Shown piece by piece: positions 53,913-62,918 of a stretch of DNA of 64,000 nt. The stretch lies in assembly GCF_001273835.1 (NCBI RefSeq), contig NZ_JHEI01000141.1, positions 62,001 through 126,000 on the forward strand. The letters are read 5' to 3'. The translations under genes were made by a program, and so were the position numbers. Source of the DNA: Leucobacter celer subsp. astrifaciens. GTDB taxonomy: Bacteria > Actinomycetota > Actinomycetes > Actinomycetales > Microbacteriaceae. Every line of letters begins with the position of its first letter. The first letter of the stretch is position 1. The notes beneath the pieces were generated by a model, which saw only the letters and a list, made by a program, of their open reading frames with translations, was not told the DNA's origin and made no database searches.

Positions 53913-55309
53913 TGAGCGATCGTTCCCGGATACTGCGAGGCGGCGCGCGCGCCGCGACGGGACTGGTGGTGGTGGCCGCCTGCGCCGCGGTCGTGGCGCT
54001 GCTCGGCACCATCAGCCTTCCCGAGGTGGCCCGCACCCCGCTCGCCATCACGGTCGACACCACGCAGAACGCCTCGCGCAGCCTCGTGTGCGCGGGCTCG
54101 TTCGCCGAGCTCGGCGCCGACACGAGCCGCCCGGGGGTCGCGATCCCGAGCGGCACTCCGACGGTGACCGCCGCGGGAGCGGTTGCGGACAGCGTGGAGC
54201 TGAAGCGCTCCGAGGGCGGATCGGGGCTTCCCGCGGTGTTCTCCGCACCCCTCGCCGACCCGCTCGCCGCTGCGCAGATCCAGGCCGTCGACACCGAGAA
54301 TCTGCAGGGCGTCGTCGCGAGCGCGTGCGCCGATCCCCTGAACGAGCAGTGGCTGCTGGGCGGCGCGACGTCGACCGGCATCTCCACAACGCTCAGCCTC
54401 GGCAACCCCGGTTCCGTGCCCGCGACCGTGCAGATCACGGTCTTCGACGAGAACGGAGCGGTCGAGGCCGTGCAGTCCGCCGGCGTGCTCGTGGCACCGG
54501 GGGCCCAGCAGATCGTCTCGCTGAACGGCTATGCGCCGGATCGCGAGCGCATCGCCGTGCGGGTCGTCAGCACCGGAGCCCCGGTGACTGCGAGTCTCGG
54601 TGTGGGACAGGTGGACGGCATCTCGCCCTTCGCCGCGTCCTCGGTGACCCGTCAGAGCGGGCCCGAGCTGCGTCTCGTACTGCCGGGCATCGCGAACGAG
54701 AGCGACCACGAGCACGGCCCCAGCGATGCCGGCGAGGGCGACGAGTTCCCGGTGGTGGTGCGCGCCTTCGCACCCGGGGGCGAGAGCGGCACGGCGCTGC
54801 TGCGGGCCGTGGATCGGAACGGCAGGAGCACCGACCTCGGCGAGATCGAACTCACCGCCGACGCGGTCGGCGAGGCACGGGTGGCCCACTGGCCCGACGG
54901 GGCGAACGCGCTGATCGTCGAGGCCGATGTGCCGGTGCTCGCGGCCGCGCTCGGCTCGTCGACGGAGAACGAACAGCACGACTACGAGTGGTTCGTGCCC
55001 GCACCCGAGATCGCCGCGGAAGAGTCCGTGGCCGTGCCGCTGGTCGCCGGCGGACGGCTCGTGCTGGTGAACCCGGGAACCGACGACGCCGAGGTGGAGA
55101 TCGCGCGGGCCGACGGCGCGGGCCGCCCGAGCACAGCGACGATCCCGGCCGGTGCGGCGGCCGTGGTGCGCGCGCCGGGGGAGGCCGTGATCACGAGTTC
55201 GGTTCCCCTGCACGCCGGGGTGCGCTACCTGGGCGAGGGAGCGATCGCGGGGTACCCGGTGCTCGCTCCGGATCCGCGCGACGGCGAGCTCACCGTCTAC
55301 ACGCGGTAG
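53912..55309 (+). CDS. DUF5719-type exported protein
   Basis: A 465-aa protein with one N-terminal transmembrane helix (ATGLVVVAACAAVVALLG) and a long extracytoplasmic beta-rich region, including a repeated jelly-roll-like pattern (TTLSLGNPGSVPATVQITVFDENG; VLVNPGTDDAEVEIARADG). It resembles the DUF5719 family, found directly behind the glycosyltransferase in related actinobacteria. The ATG at 53912 is favoured over the GTG one codon upstream by its seven-base spacing from GGAGG; either start overlaps the glycosyltransferase stop. It is probably a partner in envelope polysaccharide export or anchoring. Confidence 0.7.
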   Translation: MSDRSRILRGGARAATGLVVVAACAAVVALLGTISLPEVARTPLAITVDTTQNASRSLVCAGSFAELGADTSRPGVAIPSGTPTVTAAGAVADSVELKRSEGGSGLPAVFSAPLADPLAAAQIQAVDTENLQGVVASACADPLNEQWLLGGATSTGISTTLSLGNPGSVPATVQITVFDENGAVEAVQSAGVLVAPGAQQIVSLNGYAPDRERIAVRVVSTGAPVTASLGVGQVDGISPFAASSVTRQSGPELRLVLPGIANESDHEHGPSDAGEGDEFPVVVRAFAPGGESGTALLRAVDRNGRSTDLGEIELTADAVGEARVAHWPDGANALIVEADVPVLAAALGSSTENEQHDYEWFVPAPEIAAEESVAVPLVAGGRLVLVNPGTDDAEVEIARADGAGRPSTATIPAGAAAVVRAPGEAVITSSVPLHAGVRYLGEGAIAGYPVLAPDPRDGELTVYTR

Positions 55310-55319
55310 GCCCGGCGTC

Positions 55320-55451
55320 GCCGGGTGGGTGAGGAGCGTGTGACGAGTCGGAACCCGTTCCGTCGTCGATTTCGACTCGCTGCGCTCGCTCAATCGGCGA
55401 CTGCGGCTCTGCCGCCGGGTGGGCGAGAAGCCTGCGGCGAGTCGGAACCCG
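55320..55451. repeat. 38-bp direct repeat flanking a dispersed-repeat copy
   Basis: Two near-identical segments (55320-55357 and 55414-55451), both starting GCCGGGTGGG and ending CGAGTCGGAACCCG, lie 94 bp apart. A GAGTCGAAA-family copy (55369-55400, TTTCGACTCGCTGCGCTCGC then TCAATCGGCG) lies between them. Confidence 0.8.
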
Positions 55452-55474
55452 CAGGCGCCACTAGACTGATGCGC

Positions 55475-55912
55475 ATGTTCGGTCGTGAGCGCAGATCCCG
55501 TCGCTCCGTGCGCGTGCAGCGCCGGCACGGGCGGCGCCCGGTCCGGTCCTCGCTCACGGGGCCGAGCCTGCCCGACCCGCGCAGCCGGTTCACGCGCTTC
55601 GAAGCCGACGCCCGCGGGGCCGTCGAACTGCTGCAGTCGTACTTCCCCGACGACCTGCAGGGGGTGCGCTTCGGCTTCCAGACCGCTCCGACCGGTCAGC
55701 AGGCGAGCCGTTTCCCGCTGCTGTACTCGGTGGACCGCGAGGCGCGCGCCATCATGCTGTACCGCATGCCGATCCAGCGCGCTCGTGGACTGCACGTGGA
55801 CGACGACGAGCATCGGCGCTACTTCATCGAGCACTGCTTGTATCAGGCCGTGTGCGAGTATCTCGGGCGCGAACCTTGGGAACTGCTGCCCGGCCGCTTC
55901 GATCACTACTGA
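55475..55912 (+). CDS. Rv3259-like / possible zincin-family protein (metal site not evident)
   Basis: A 145-aa protein with a basic N-terminus and a conserved core (RFEADARGAVELLQSYFPDDLQGVRFGF, AIMLYRMPIQRA, EHRRYFIEHCLYQAVCEYLG). Size, pattern and position between the glycosyltransferase block and mtrA match the Rv3259 metallopeptidase-like family. A clear HExxH is missing: the corresponding helix reads IEHCLYQ, so peptidase activity is doubtful. The ATG at 55475 has TAGACT seven bases upstream; an ATG two codons earlier is possible. Confidence 0.65.
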   Translation: MFGRERRSRRSVRVQRRHGRRPVRSSLTGPSLPDPRSRFTRFEADARGAVELLQSYFPDDLQGVRFGFQTAPTGQQASRFPLLYSVDREARAIMLYRMPIQRARGLHVDDDEHRRYFIEHCLYQAVCEYLGREPWELLPGRFDHY

Positions 55913-55968
55913 CGGCGCTCCGAGCGGAGCGAGCGCGGCTTCACAGCTTTGCGGCCATAATGGGATTC

Positions 55969-56652
55969 ATGAGCGCGCGCATCTTGGTGGTTGACGACGA
56001 CAGGGCACTGGCGGAGATGCTCGGCATGGTGCTCCAGGGCGAGGGCTTCATCACGGAGAGCTCGGCCGACGGTACGGAGGCGATCGAGAAGTTCCGCGAG
56101 ATGCGCCCCGACCTCGTGCTGCTCGACGTGATGCTGCCCGGCCTCGACGGCATCGAGGTGTGCGAGCTGATCCGGGCCGAATCCGGGGTGCCGATCATCA
56201 TGCTCACCGCGCGTACCGACACGCGGGACGTGGTGCGCGGTCTCGAGGCGGGGGCCGACGACTACGTCGTGAAGCCCTTCAACCCGGCCGAGCTGATCGC
56301 GCGGATCCGGGCGCGACTGCGCGAGCCGCAGCAGGACGCCGCCGAGACCCTGCGCATCGGAGATCTCACGATCGACGTCTCGGCCCACGAGGTGCGGCGC
56401 GGATCCCAGCCCATTCCGCTGACCCCGCTGGAGTTCGACCTGCTCGCGATCCTCGCTCGCAAGCCGCAGCAGGTCTTCACCCGCGAGGTGCTGCTCGAGA
56501 AGGTGTGGGGTTACCAGTACAAGGCGGATACGCGGCTCGTGAACGTGCACGTGCAGCGCCTGCGCGCGAAGATCGAGCAGGATCCCGACCACCCGACCAT
56601 CGTCACGACGGTTCGCGGTGTGGGGTATCGCGCCGGCGTTCCCGTCGAGTAG
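55969..56652 (+). CDS. mtrA: Response regulator MtrA
   Basis: MtrA is an essential OmpR-type regulator of cell division and wall metabolism in actinobacteria. The 227-aa protein has receiver residues Asp9-Asp11 (VVDDD), phosphoacceptor Asp53 (LLDVMLPGLDG) and Lys in DDYVVKPFNP. The winged-helix domain ends TTVRGVGYRAG. The start is the ATG before SARILVVDDD; CATAAT at 55956-55961 lies seven bases upstream. It is followed by mtrB after 3 bp, then lpqB. Confidence 0.96.
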   Translation: MSARILVVDDDRALAEMLGMVLQGEGFITESSADGTEAIEKFREMRPDLVLLDVMLPGLDGIEVCELIRAESGVPIIMLTARTDTRDVVRGLEAGADDYVVKPFNPAELIARIRARLREPQQDAAETLRIGDLTIDVSAHEVRRGSQPIPLTPLEFDLLAILARKPQQVFTREVLLEKVWGYQYKADTRLVNVHVQRLRAKIEQDPDHPTIVTTVRGVGYRAGVPVE

Positions 56653-56655
56653 GCA

Positions 56656-58350
56656 ATGGTGCGCATGCGCGGCCGTTCTCGTGCCACCGCGGCGCTGCGC
56701 CGACTCCGGGTGCGCTGGATCAAACTGACCCAGCCGGTGCTCGGCCCGTTCCGCGCGCGCTGGAGGCGCTCGCTCATGGTGCGCACCATGACCATCACCG
56801 GCCTCGTGACCGGCTTCGTGGTGCTGGTGGCGGGCGTGTTCATCCTGACCAGCATCAGCGACGACCTCTACTCCTCGCGGCGCGACCAGGCGCTGCAGGA
56901 CTCGGCGCGCGCGACGCTCGCGGCGCAGCGCTGGATCGACGCCTCCGATGCGACGGATCGCGGTGCGCTGACGTCGCTGGCGGCATCCGTGCGGCGCACG
57001 GTGCAGGACACCTCCGCGAGCCAGATGGTGTATCTGCGGCGCCAGCCCGGGCAGTCCCCGTTTCCCGAGGCCCCGCCCTCGTCGCTCACCAACCCGATGC
57101 TTCCCGAAGCCGTCAGCTCCGAGCTCTCGAACGCCGTCGCGTCGGGCACGCAGCACTGGCAGGCGGTCTCCTTCGTCGCCGACGACGGCACACCCGCGCC
57201 GGGCATCGTGGTCGGATCGACCCTCGCCTTCCCGGCCGGAGCCGGCACCTACGAGCTCTTCATCGGCTACAACCTGGCCGATACGCAGGACACGCTGAGC
57301 TTCGTGCAGCGGACGCTGCTCATCGCGGCGGCCGCGATGATGGCGTTCATCGGCATCCTCGTGTGGATCATGTCGCGCATCGTCTTCCGGCCCATCAGGG
57401 CCGCGGCCGACACGAGCCGCAGGCTGGCGGCGGGAGAGAACGACGCCCGCATGCCGCGTCAGAACGACGAGCACTTCGACGTGCTCTCCGAGGGGTTCAA
57501 CGACATGGCGGACACCCTGCAGGCCCGCATCCAGGAGCTCGATCAGCTCTCCGAGATGCAGCAGCGCTTCGTGTCGGACGTCTCGCACGAACTGCGCACC
57601 CCGCTCACCACGATCCGGCTCGCGAGCGAGGTGCTGCAGGGATCGGCGGGCGGCCTCGAACCGGGGCAGCAGCGCGCCGTCGAGGTGCTGGGCGCCCAGG
57701 TCGAGCGCTTCGAGTCGCTGCTGGAGGATCTGCTCGAGATCTCGCGGTACGACGCGGGACGCGTGACGCTCGACACCGACGCGACCAACCTCGTGACGCT
57801 CTCGCGCGAGGTGGTGGACGGCCTGCAGCCGCTCTCGAAGGGCGTCATCGAGGTGCGGGCGCTCGGCGGATACACGCCCATCGATGTGGACGCCCGCCGC
57901 ATCCGCCGCATCGTGTCGAACCTGGTGGGCAACGCCATCGAGCACGGCGAGGGTCGACCCATCGTCGTCTCCATCGACTCCAACACCTCGGCGGTGGCGA
58001 TCGCGGTGCGCGACTGGGGGATCGGGATGAGCGCGGGCGACGTCGAGCACGTCTTCGACCGCTTCTGGCGGGCGGATCCCTCGCGCAAGCGCACCCTCGG
58101 CGGCACCGGCCTCGGTCTCGCCATCGCGCAGGAGGACGCGGCGGTGCACGGCGGGATCCTCGAGGCGTGGTCCCGGCTGGGCGGTGGCTCGAACTTCAGG
58201 CTCACGCTGCCGCGCGGAGACAGCGTGACCGACTTCATGTCGCCGCTGCCGCTCGTGCCGGACGATGTGGCGGAGGCCGGGGATCCGCAGGCGACCGGCG
58301 GTTGGCTGCGGAGGCCGTGGCGCCGCATCCGGAAGGAGGGGCGAGGATGA
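56656..58350 (+). CDS. mtrB: Sensor histidine kinase MtrB
   Basis: MtrB is the membrane kinase partner of MtrA. The 564-aa protein has two transmembrane helices (about residues 47-70 and 222-242) around an extracytoplasmic sensor domain, then a HAMP domain. The H-box FVSDVSHELRTPLTTIR carries His311. The HATPase domain contains NLVGNAIEHGEG and GGTGLGLAIAQEDAAVHGG. It starts 3 bp after mtrA and ends overlapping lpqB (ATGA). Confidence 0.96.
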   Translation: MVRMRGRSRATAALRRLRVRWIKLTQPVLGPFRARWRRSLMVRTMTITGLVTGFVVLVAGVFILTSISDDLYSSRRDQALQDSARATLAAQRWIDASDATDRGALTSLAASVRRTVQDTSASQMVYLRRQPGQSPFPEAPPSSLTNPMLPEAVSSELSNAVASGTQHWQAVSFVADDGTPAPGIVVGSTLAFPAGAGTYELFIGYNLADTQDTLSFVQRTLLIAAAAMMAFIGILVWIMSRIVFRPIRAAADTSRRLAAGENDARMPRQNDEHFDVLSEGFNDMADTLQARIQELDQLSEMQQRFVSDVSHELRTPLTTIRLASEVLQGSAGGLEPGQQRAVEVLGAQVERFESLLEDLLEISRYDAGRVTLDTDATNLVTLSREVVDGLQPLSKGVIEVRALGGYTPIDVDARRIRRIVSNLVGNAIEHGEGRPIVVSIDSNTSAVAIAVRDWGIGMSAGDVEHVFDRFWRADPSRKRTLGGTGLGLAIAQEDAAVHGGILEAWSRLGGGSNFRLTLPRGDSVTDFMSPLPLVPDDVAEAGDPQATGGWLRRPWRRIRKEGRG

Positions 58351-60086
58351 TGCCGAAGCCGTCGAACGGACGAGCGGTGCCGATCGGCGCCGGAGACCGG
58401 GGGCGCGGGGCGCGTGCGGCTCTGCTGCGGACCGGCACCCGGTTCTCGGCGCTCGCGGTCGCGCTGCTGCTCGCGGGCTGCACCGCGATTCCGAGCAGCG
58501 GTCCCGTCGAAGTGGGGCTCAAGGACCTCAGCCAGGCCGAGCAGGTCGTGCAGTACAACCCGGTGGGGCCGGCGGCGGGGGCCAGCCAGGAGGATCTGGT
58601 GCAGGGCTTCGTGATCGCGGCCAGCTCGCCCCGCGACGACTACGCGGTGGCGCGCGAGTTCCTCACCGCGGACTACGCCGCGCAGTGGGATCCCTACTAC
58701 GGAGTGCTCATCGCCGACGGCAGCCGCCCCTACCGCGCCGACGGCGACGAGGCGGGAGTGCTCTCGCTCGCCGCAGTCGCGAAGGTCGACACCCAGGGCG
58801 TCATGCTGCCGGTGCAGCCGGGGCCGAGCACCGAGATGCGCTTCGAGTTCGAGCGGGTGGGCGACGACTGGCGCATCTCGTCGGCGCCCGCGGGGATCAT
58901 TCTCGAGAGCAGTATGTTCAGCACGCTCTGGTCGCAGCAGCAGCTCTACTTCGTGGGGCCGGGCAACGTGCTGGTGCCCGAGGCCCGGTGGTACCTGGCG
59001 CGATCGGCACTCGTCACCGAGATCGTCGGCGCGCTGCTTGAGGGGCCCGGTGAACGCATACGCGAGGTCGTGCACAGCGGCTTTCCCGCGGGCACCGCGC
59101 TGGTGACGAACTCGGTGCAGGTGGCCGACGGCGTGGCGCGTATCGATCTGACGGGGGCGATGCTCGAGGCCGGCCCGACCGCCATGGCGGAGGTGCGCGA
59201 GCAGGTCAAGGCGACTCTGCAATCGGTTCGAGGAGTGACCGGTTTCGAGCTGCTCGTCGACGGCACCCCGCTGCGCGAGACGCCCGACGGCGAGGCCGGT
59301 GCTCCGCGGCAGGTCAACCAGTTCTCCGACCCCGTGGTGCTGCTCGGCGATGAACTCGGCACCATCGTGTCGGGCGAGTTCCGCGCGATGACGGGGTTCG
59401 CTCAGACCGTCGTCGAGTACGACCCCGAGGCGGTCACGCTCGCGCCGGGTGAGCAGGCCGTCGCGCTGCTGAACGAGGAGGGCGTCGTGCTCGTCGGCGA
59501 CGCGGGAGCGCTGCTGATCGACGACCGGCAGGATCTGCTCGCACCCGCGTTCGACTTCCTGGGCTACGTCTGGACGGTGCGGGCGTCGGACGCGGGGACG
59601 CTGCGCGTCACGGGCCCCGATGGCTCCTCGACCTCGATCCCGGCCCCGTGGCTCGCGGATCGTGATCCTGTGGCGGTGCGCGTGTCGCCCGATGGTGCGC
59701 GTGTCGCTGCGCTCGTGCCGAGCGACGACGGCAGCCAGGTGCTCGTCGCCGGAGTGCTGCGCGACGAGACCGGGGCGCCCCTCTCCACGACGGAGGAGGC
59801 CGATGTGCAGCTGTGGGTCACCGGCGACCCGGTCGACCTCGACTGGGTGGGCCAGCTGCGGTTCGCGACGCTGACCGGGCTGGGAGCCGCCAGCAAGGTG
59901 ACGATCGGCGGGGTGGGACAGTTCTCGAGCGAACAGGGCTCGGTGCCGGGCGGCTGGCAGGTGAGCGGCGGCGGCGGGCGCACGCAGCTGCGGGTGCTCG
60001 GCGAGGGCGAGGATCTCTTCGCCCCGCAGGGGAGCGGCTGGCAGCGCTCGGAGAACGATATCTCGCTGCTGGCGAAGCGGGGGTAA
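58347..60086 (+). CDS. lpqB: Lipoprotein LpqB
   Basis: LpqB is the lipoprotein partner of MtrB that tunes the MtrAB system. The 579-aa protein has a signal with lipobox LLLAGC (Cys45), an N-terminal LpqB domain, a GerMN domain (about residues 195-300, with TDLTGAML-like sequence IDLTGAMLEAG), and a C-terminal beta-propeller-like region. GGAAGGAGG lies before the overlapping ATG. The order mtrA-mtrB-lpqB is diagnostic for actinobacteria. Confidence 0.95.
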   Translation: MMPKPSNGRAVPIGAGDRGRGARAALLRTGTRFSALAVALLLAGCTAIPSSGPVEVGLKDLSQAEQVVQYNPVGPAAGASQEDLVQGFVIAASSPRDDYAVAREFLTADYAAQWDPYYGVLIADGSRPYRADGDEAGVLSLAAVAKVDTQGVMLPVQPGPSTEMRFEFERVGDDWRISSAPAGIILESSMFSTLWSQQQLYFVGPGNVLVPEARWYLARSALVTEIVGALLEGPGERIREVVHSGFPAGTALVTNSVQVADGVARIDLTGAMLEAGPTAMAEVREQVKATLQSVRGVTGFELLVDGTPLRETPDGEAGAPRQVNQFSDPVVLLGDELGTIVSGEFRAMTGFAQTVVEYDPEAVTLAPGEQAVALLNEEGVVLVGDAGALLIDDRQDLLAPAFDFLGYVWTVRASDAGTLRVTGPDGSSTSIPAPWLADRDPVAVRVSPDGARVAALVPSDDGSQVLVAGVLRDETGAPLSTTEEADVQLWVTGDPVDLDWVGQLRFATLTGLGAASKVTIGGVGQFSSEQGSVPGGWQVSGGGGRTQLRVLGEGEDLFAPQGSGWQRSENDISLLAKRG

Positions 60087-60221
60087 CGCGGACTTCTCCC
60101 GCCCCGGGTGAAGAGGCCACTGCTTCGTCCACAGGGCCGCTCACGGGCGCGTCCGAGCGAGTTCTCCACGGATCGGCGGATCCGGCTCCGGGCGCATGCC
60201 GGTCGGCGCGATGATGGCGGC

Positions 60222-61040
60222 ATGAAACTCGCACTCCTGCTCCGAGAGCTTCGACTCGATCTGCTCGCGCTCGTGTGGCCCACCGCCTGCGTCTGCTGCG
60301 GTGAGCCGGACCGGGACTGCTGTCTGCCGTGCCTCGTCGAACTGCAGCGCGCCGCGCCGCTGCTGCACCCGTCGCTCGGAGTGCCCTGCGCGGTGCGCGG
60401 AGGCTACGACGGTCCGCTGCGGGCGCTGCTCGTGGCGCTCAAGCACGAGGGCCGCACCGGGTTCGCCCGTGAGCTCGGGCCCGAGCTGCGGCGACCGCTC
60501 CTCGCAGCGCTGGAGCTCTGCGCCGGTCCGGGGCCGCCCGTGATCGTCACGGCTCCCTCGCGGCGATCACGGGTGCGGCAGCGGGGGTACCGGCATCTCG
60601 ACCTGCTGCTGGACGTCGCGATGCGCGGAGAGCGTCGCCCGGGAGGCGGAGCGCGCGGTCGTGCGCATCGCATCGCCGCTCTGCGGGTGCACGCGCTGCG
60701 GGCCACGCGCGGGCGGAGCGGCCAGGTCGGGCTCGGGCCCGCGGAGCGGGCGCGCAACGCCGCCCGGATCGCCGTGCGCCGTTCCGCCGGAGCCGTGCTG
60801 CGGGGGCGAGAGGTGATCCTCGTGGACGACGTGATCACCACGGGAGCGACCGTGCTGGCGGCCAGAAGCGCGCTCGAGAACGCCGGGGCGCGAGTCGTGG
60901 CGGTCGTCGCGCTGTGCGCCGCCGAGCGTCGTGACACGCGCGACGAGCGGATTGCGGGCGCTCGGGTGGAAACGGGATCGCTCGGTGGAGTAGAGTTCCG
61001 GAAAGGCGTAACGGTGCGCCACACTGGTCCACCCGCCTGA
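60222..61040 (+). CDS. ComF-family phosphoribosyltransferase-like protein
   Basis: A 272-aa protein with an N-terminal zinc-finger-like cluster (CVCCGEPDRDCCLPC) and a C-terminal type I PRTase domain with the PRPP loop VILVDDVITTGAT (about residues 200-215). ComF homologues participate in DNA uptake elsewhere; in actinobacteria the gene is fixed between lpqB and hpf, and its role is unclear. The start MKLALLLREL was chosen; upstream in-frame codons are not conserved. Confidence 0.9.
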   Translation: MKLALLLRELRLDLLALVWPTACVCCGEPDRDCCLPCLVELQRAAPLLHPSLGVPCAVRGGYDGPLRALLVALKHEGRTGFARELGPELRRPLLAALELCAGPGPPVIVTAPSRRSRVRQRGYRHLDLLLDVAMRGERRPGGGARGRAHRIAALRVHALRATRGRSGQVGLGPAERARNAARIAVRRSAGAVLRGREVILVDDVITTGATVLAARSALENAGARVVAVVALCAAERRDTRDERIAGARVETGSLGGVEFRKGVTVRHTGPPA

Positions 61041-61058
61041 AGCACCTGGGAGGTCACC

Positions 61059-61691
61059 ATGGACGTGAACATCCGCGGCATGAACGTCGGGATCACCGAC
61101 CGCTTCGAGAGCTATGTCGAATCGAAGACGGAGAAGGTGGAGGGCCTGCTGCCCCGGGCTCAGGCGTTCGAGGTCAAGGTCTCCAGGCAGAGCGATCGCA
61201 GCCCGAAGCACGGGGATCTGGTCGAGATCACGCTCATCGGACCGGGTCCGGTGATCCGTGCCGAGTCCGCCGGCGGAGACAAGTACTCGGCCTTCGACAT
61301 CGCCTACGGGCGAGTGCTCGAGCGCATCCGCCGAGTCAAGGACCGGAAGAAGGATCGCCGCGGCCGCGGACGCACCTCGCTCGCCGATGCGGCGTCGCAC
61401 GACTTCGACATGGTCGACGTGACCCCCGCTCCGCTCGAGGTGCTGGAGTCCGTGGCGACGGGGAGCATCCCCGTCGCCAGCCAGGAGTCGGGTGAGGAGC
61501 AGTACACGCCCGTCGTCATCCGCAGCAAGGAGTTCCCCGCCGAGCGCCTCGCGGTCGAGGACGCGGTGGACCAGATGGAGCTGGTGGGGCACGACTTCTT
61601 CCTCTTCATCGAGGCTGAAACCGGTCGTCCCAGCGTCGTCTACCGCCGCAAGGGGTGGAACTACGGCGTGATCTCCCTCACGGAGGAGTGA
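61059..61691 (+). CDS. hpf: Ribosome hibernation promoting factor (long form)
   Basis: Long HPF dimerises 70S ribosomes into inactive 100S particles in stationary phase. The 210-aa protein has the N-terminal ribosome-binding domain (MDVNIRGMNVGITDRFESYVESK), a basic linker, and the C-terminal dimerisation domain (VVIRSKEFPAERLAVEDAVDQMELVGHDFFLF, GWNYGVISL). GGGAGGT precedes the ATG. In relatives secA follows; here it does not. Confidence 0.95.
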   Translation: MDVNIRGMNVGITDRFESYVESKTEKVEGLLPRAQAFEVKVSRQSDRSPKHGDLVEITLIGPGPVIRAESAGGDKYSAFDIAYGRVLERIRRVKDRKKDRRGRGRTSLADAASHDFDMVDVTPAPLEVLESVATGSIPVASQESGEEQYTPVVIRSKEFPAERLAVEDAVDQMELVGHDFFLFIEAETGRPSVVYRRKGWNYGVISLTEE

Positions 61692-61700
61692 GCCGCACGA

Positions 61701-62699
61701 TCACGGGCGGTCCCGCTGCGCATCGCGGCGGGGCCGCCCGTTCGCGTGTCCGCCGATCCGGTCCGCCGATCCGGTCCGCCGTGCGCCGGCGCCGATCCGG
61801 TCTCCTTCGCCGTACTGCTCCTTCGCGATGCGCAGGTTGGCCCAGGTCTCGATCGACGAGATCTCCTCGTCGCGGCGCAGCCGGTCGACGAGATCGAGCA
61901 GCTCTTCGGGGTTGTCGGCCGACAGGGTGGCGATGAGGTCGTAATCTCCGACGGTGACGGCGAGAAACTCGGGGCCGAGCGCCCGCACGTGCGCGATCGC
62001 GTCCTCGAGGCGCCCGCGCGCGTGGATCCCGATCCCCAGCGATGGGATCTCCGATCGAGTGCCGCGTACCGGGATGCCCACCACTTTCACCGCGCCGTGG
62101 CGCGTCAAGCGTTCGAGGCGCAGCCGCGCGCCGCTCGGTGAGATGCCCGCCGCGTCGCCGAGCTCCCTGAAGGACGCTCTGCCATCCTGCTGCAGCCGTT
62201 GCACGATGCTGCGGTCGGCGTCGTCGATCTCGAAGCCCGTGCGGCCGGTGCGCAGCGGAGAGTAGAGGTTGATCTCGATGCTCTCGTAGAGGTGCGTGCG
62301 CACCTCGCGCACGCCGGGAAGCCCCCGGATCGTGTCGACCGTCTCGCGCAGGTGCGGATCCGGTCCGACGCGGATCTCGGCGTCGATCGCGTACGCCCCG
62401 CTGATGTCCGCCACGAAGGTGGTCTCCGGCATCGCGGTCAGCGCTTCCCGGATCGGATGGATGGAGCCGTCGGTCTGCAGCTGCAGATAGGCGAAGCGCT
62501 CGAGCCCGAGCAGTTCGGGGCTGATCGAGACGGTCAGGCGCAGCTCGCCCTGCTCGATCGCGCGCTGCACCACGTGAGTGACCTGTCGGCGGGTGATCCC
62601 GAGGCGGGACGCGATGCGCGAGTAGCTCTCGCGCCCGTTGCTCCGGAGCGCATCCAGGATTCGCGGCCTGATCTCCGCGGAATCGTCGTGCTGATCCAC
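61701..62699 (-). CDS. Lrp/AsnC-family regulator with two helix-turn-helix modules
   Basis: A 332-aa tandem Lrp-like protein. Two AsnC-type HTH units are visible (residues about 10-55, IASRLGITRRQVTHVVQRAI; and about 160-210, ELGDAAGISPSGARLRLERL), each followed by a ligand-binding RAM-like domain. The GTG start at 62699 has GGAGGAA six bases upstream. The last 25 or so residues (after AKEQYGEG) look non-homologous and are encoded by a 13-bp tandem repeat and a terminator-like palindrome. It is divergent from the small membrane protein/permease pair, across a palindromic operator candidate. Confidence 0.87.
   Translation of the reverse strand: MDQHDDSAEIRPRILDALRSNGRESYSRIASRLGITRRQVTHVVQRAIEQGELRLTVSISPELLGLERFAYLQLQTDGSIHPIREALTAMPETTFVADISGAYAIDAEIRVGPDPHLRETVDTIRGLPGVREVRTHLYESIEINLYSPLRTGRTGFEIDDADRSIVQRLQQDGRASFRELGDAAGISPSGARLRLERLTRHGAVKVVGIPVRGTRSEIPSLGIGIHARGRLEDAIAHVRALGPEFLAVTVGDYDLIATLSADNPEELLDLVDRLRRDEEISSIETWANLRIAKEQYGEGDRIGAGARRTGSADRIGGHANGRPRRDAQRDRP
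61703..61741. terminator. Terminator hairpin between hpf and the Lrp gene
   Basis: ACGGGCGGTCCCGC pairs with GCGG-GGCCGCCCGT, including one G-T pair, 11 bp after the hpf stop. It overlaps the last codons of the convergent Lrp-type gene. Confidence 0.65.
61748..61780. repeat. 13-bp tandem repeat inside the Lrp-type gene 3' end
   Basis: GTCCGCCGATCCG occurs at 61748-61760 and 61761-61773, then a partial copy. The unit length is not a multiple of three, so copy-number change would shift the reading frame of the protein tail. Confidence 0.8.
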
Positions 62700-62791
62700 T
62701 GTCGGTTCCTCCAGAACTCCTCGAGATTCTTGTGACAATTATGCACTGTGCTCCGCGTAAACAGTGGATATTGATCGTGTTCCGAGCGATC

Positions 62792-62815
62792 GATGTTCAT
62801 ATGCGCATGAACATC
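62792..62815. promoter_or_regulatory. Palindromic operator candidate between the Lrp gene and permease operon
   Basis: GATGTTCAT and ATGAACATC are perfect 9-bp arms around ATGCGC. A second smaller pair CACTGT/ACAGTG lies at 62744-62766. Position between divergent regulator and transporter genes fits an Lrp/AsnC binding site. Confidence 0.5.
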
Positions 62816-62918
62816 CCTTTTAGGGTGAGTATTTGCTTTGCGTCTCGGCGCTCGGCGACCTAGGCTGACTCCTGATTCCGCGTGAGCGGGACGGATGCAC
62901 GAGGAGGTTTGTCCGCAT

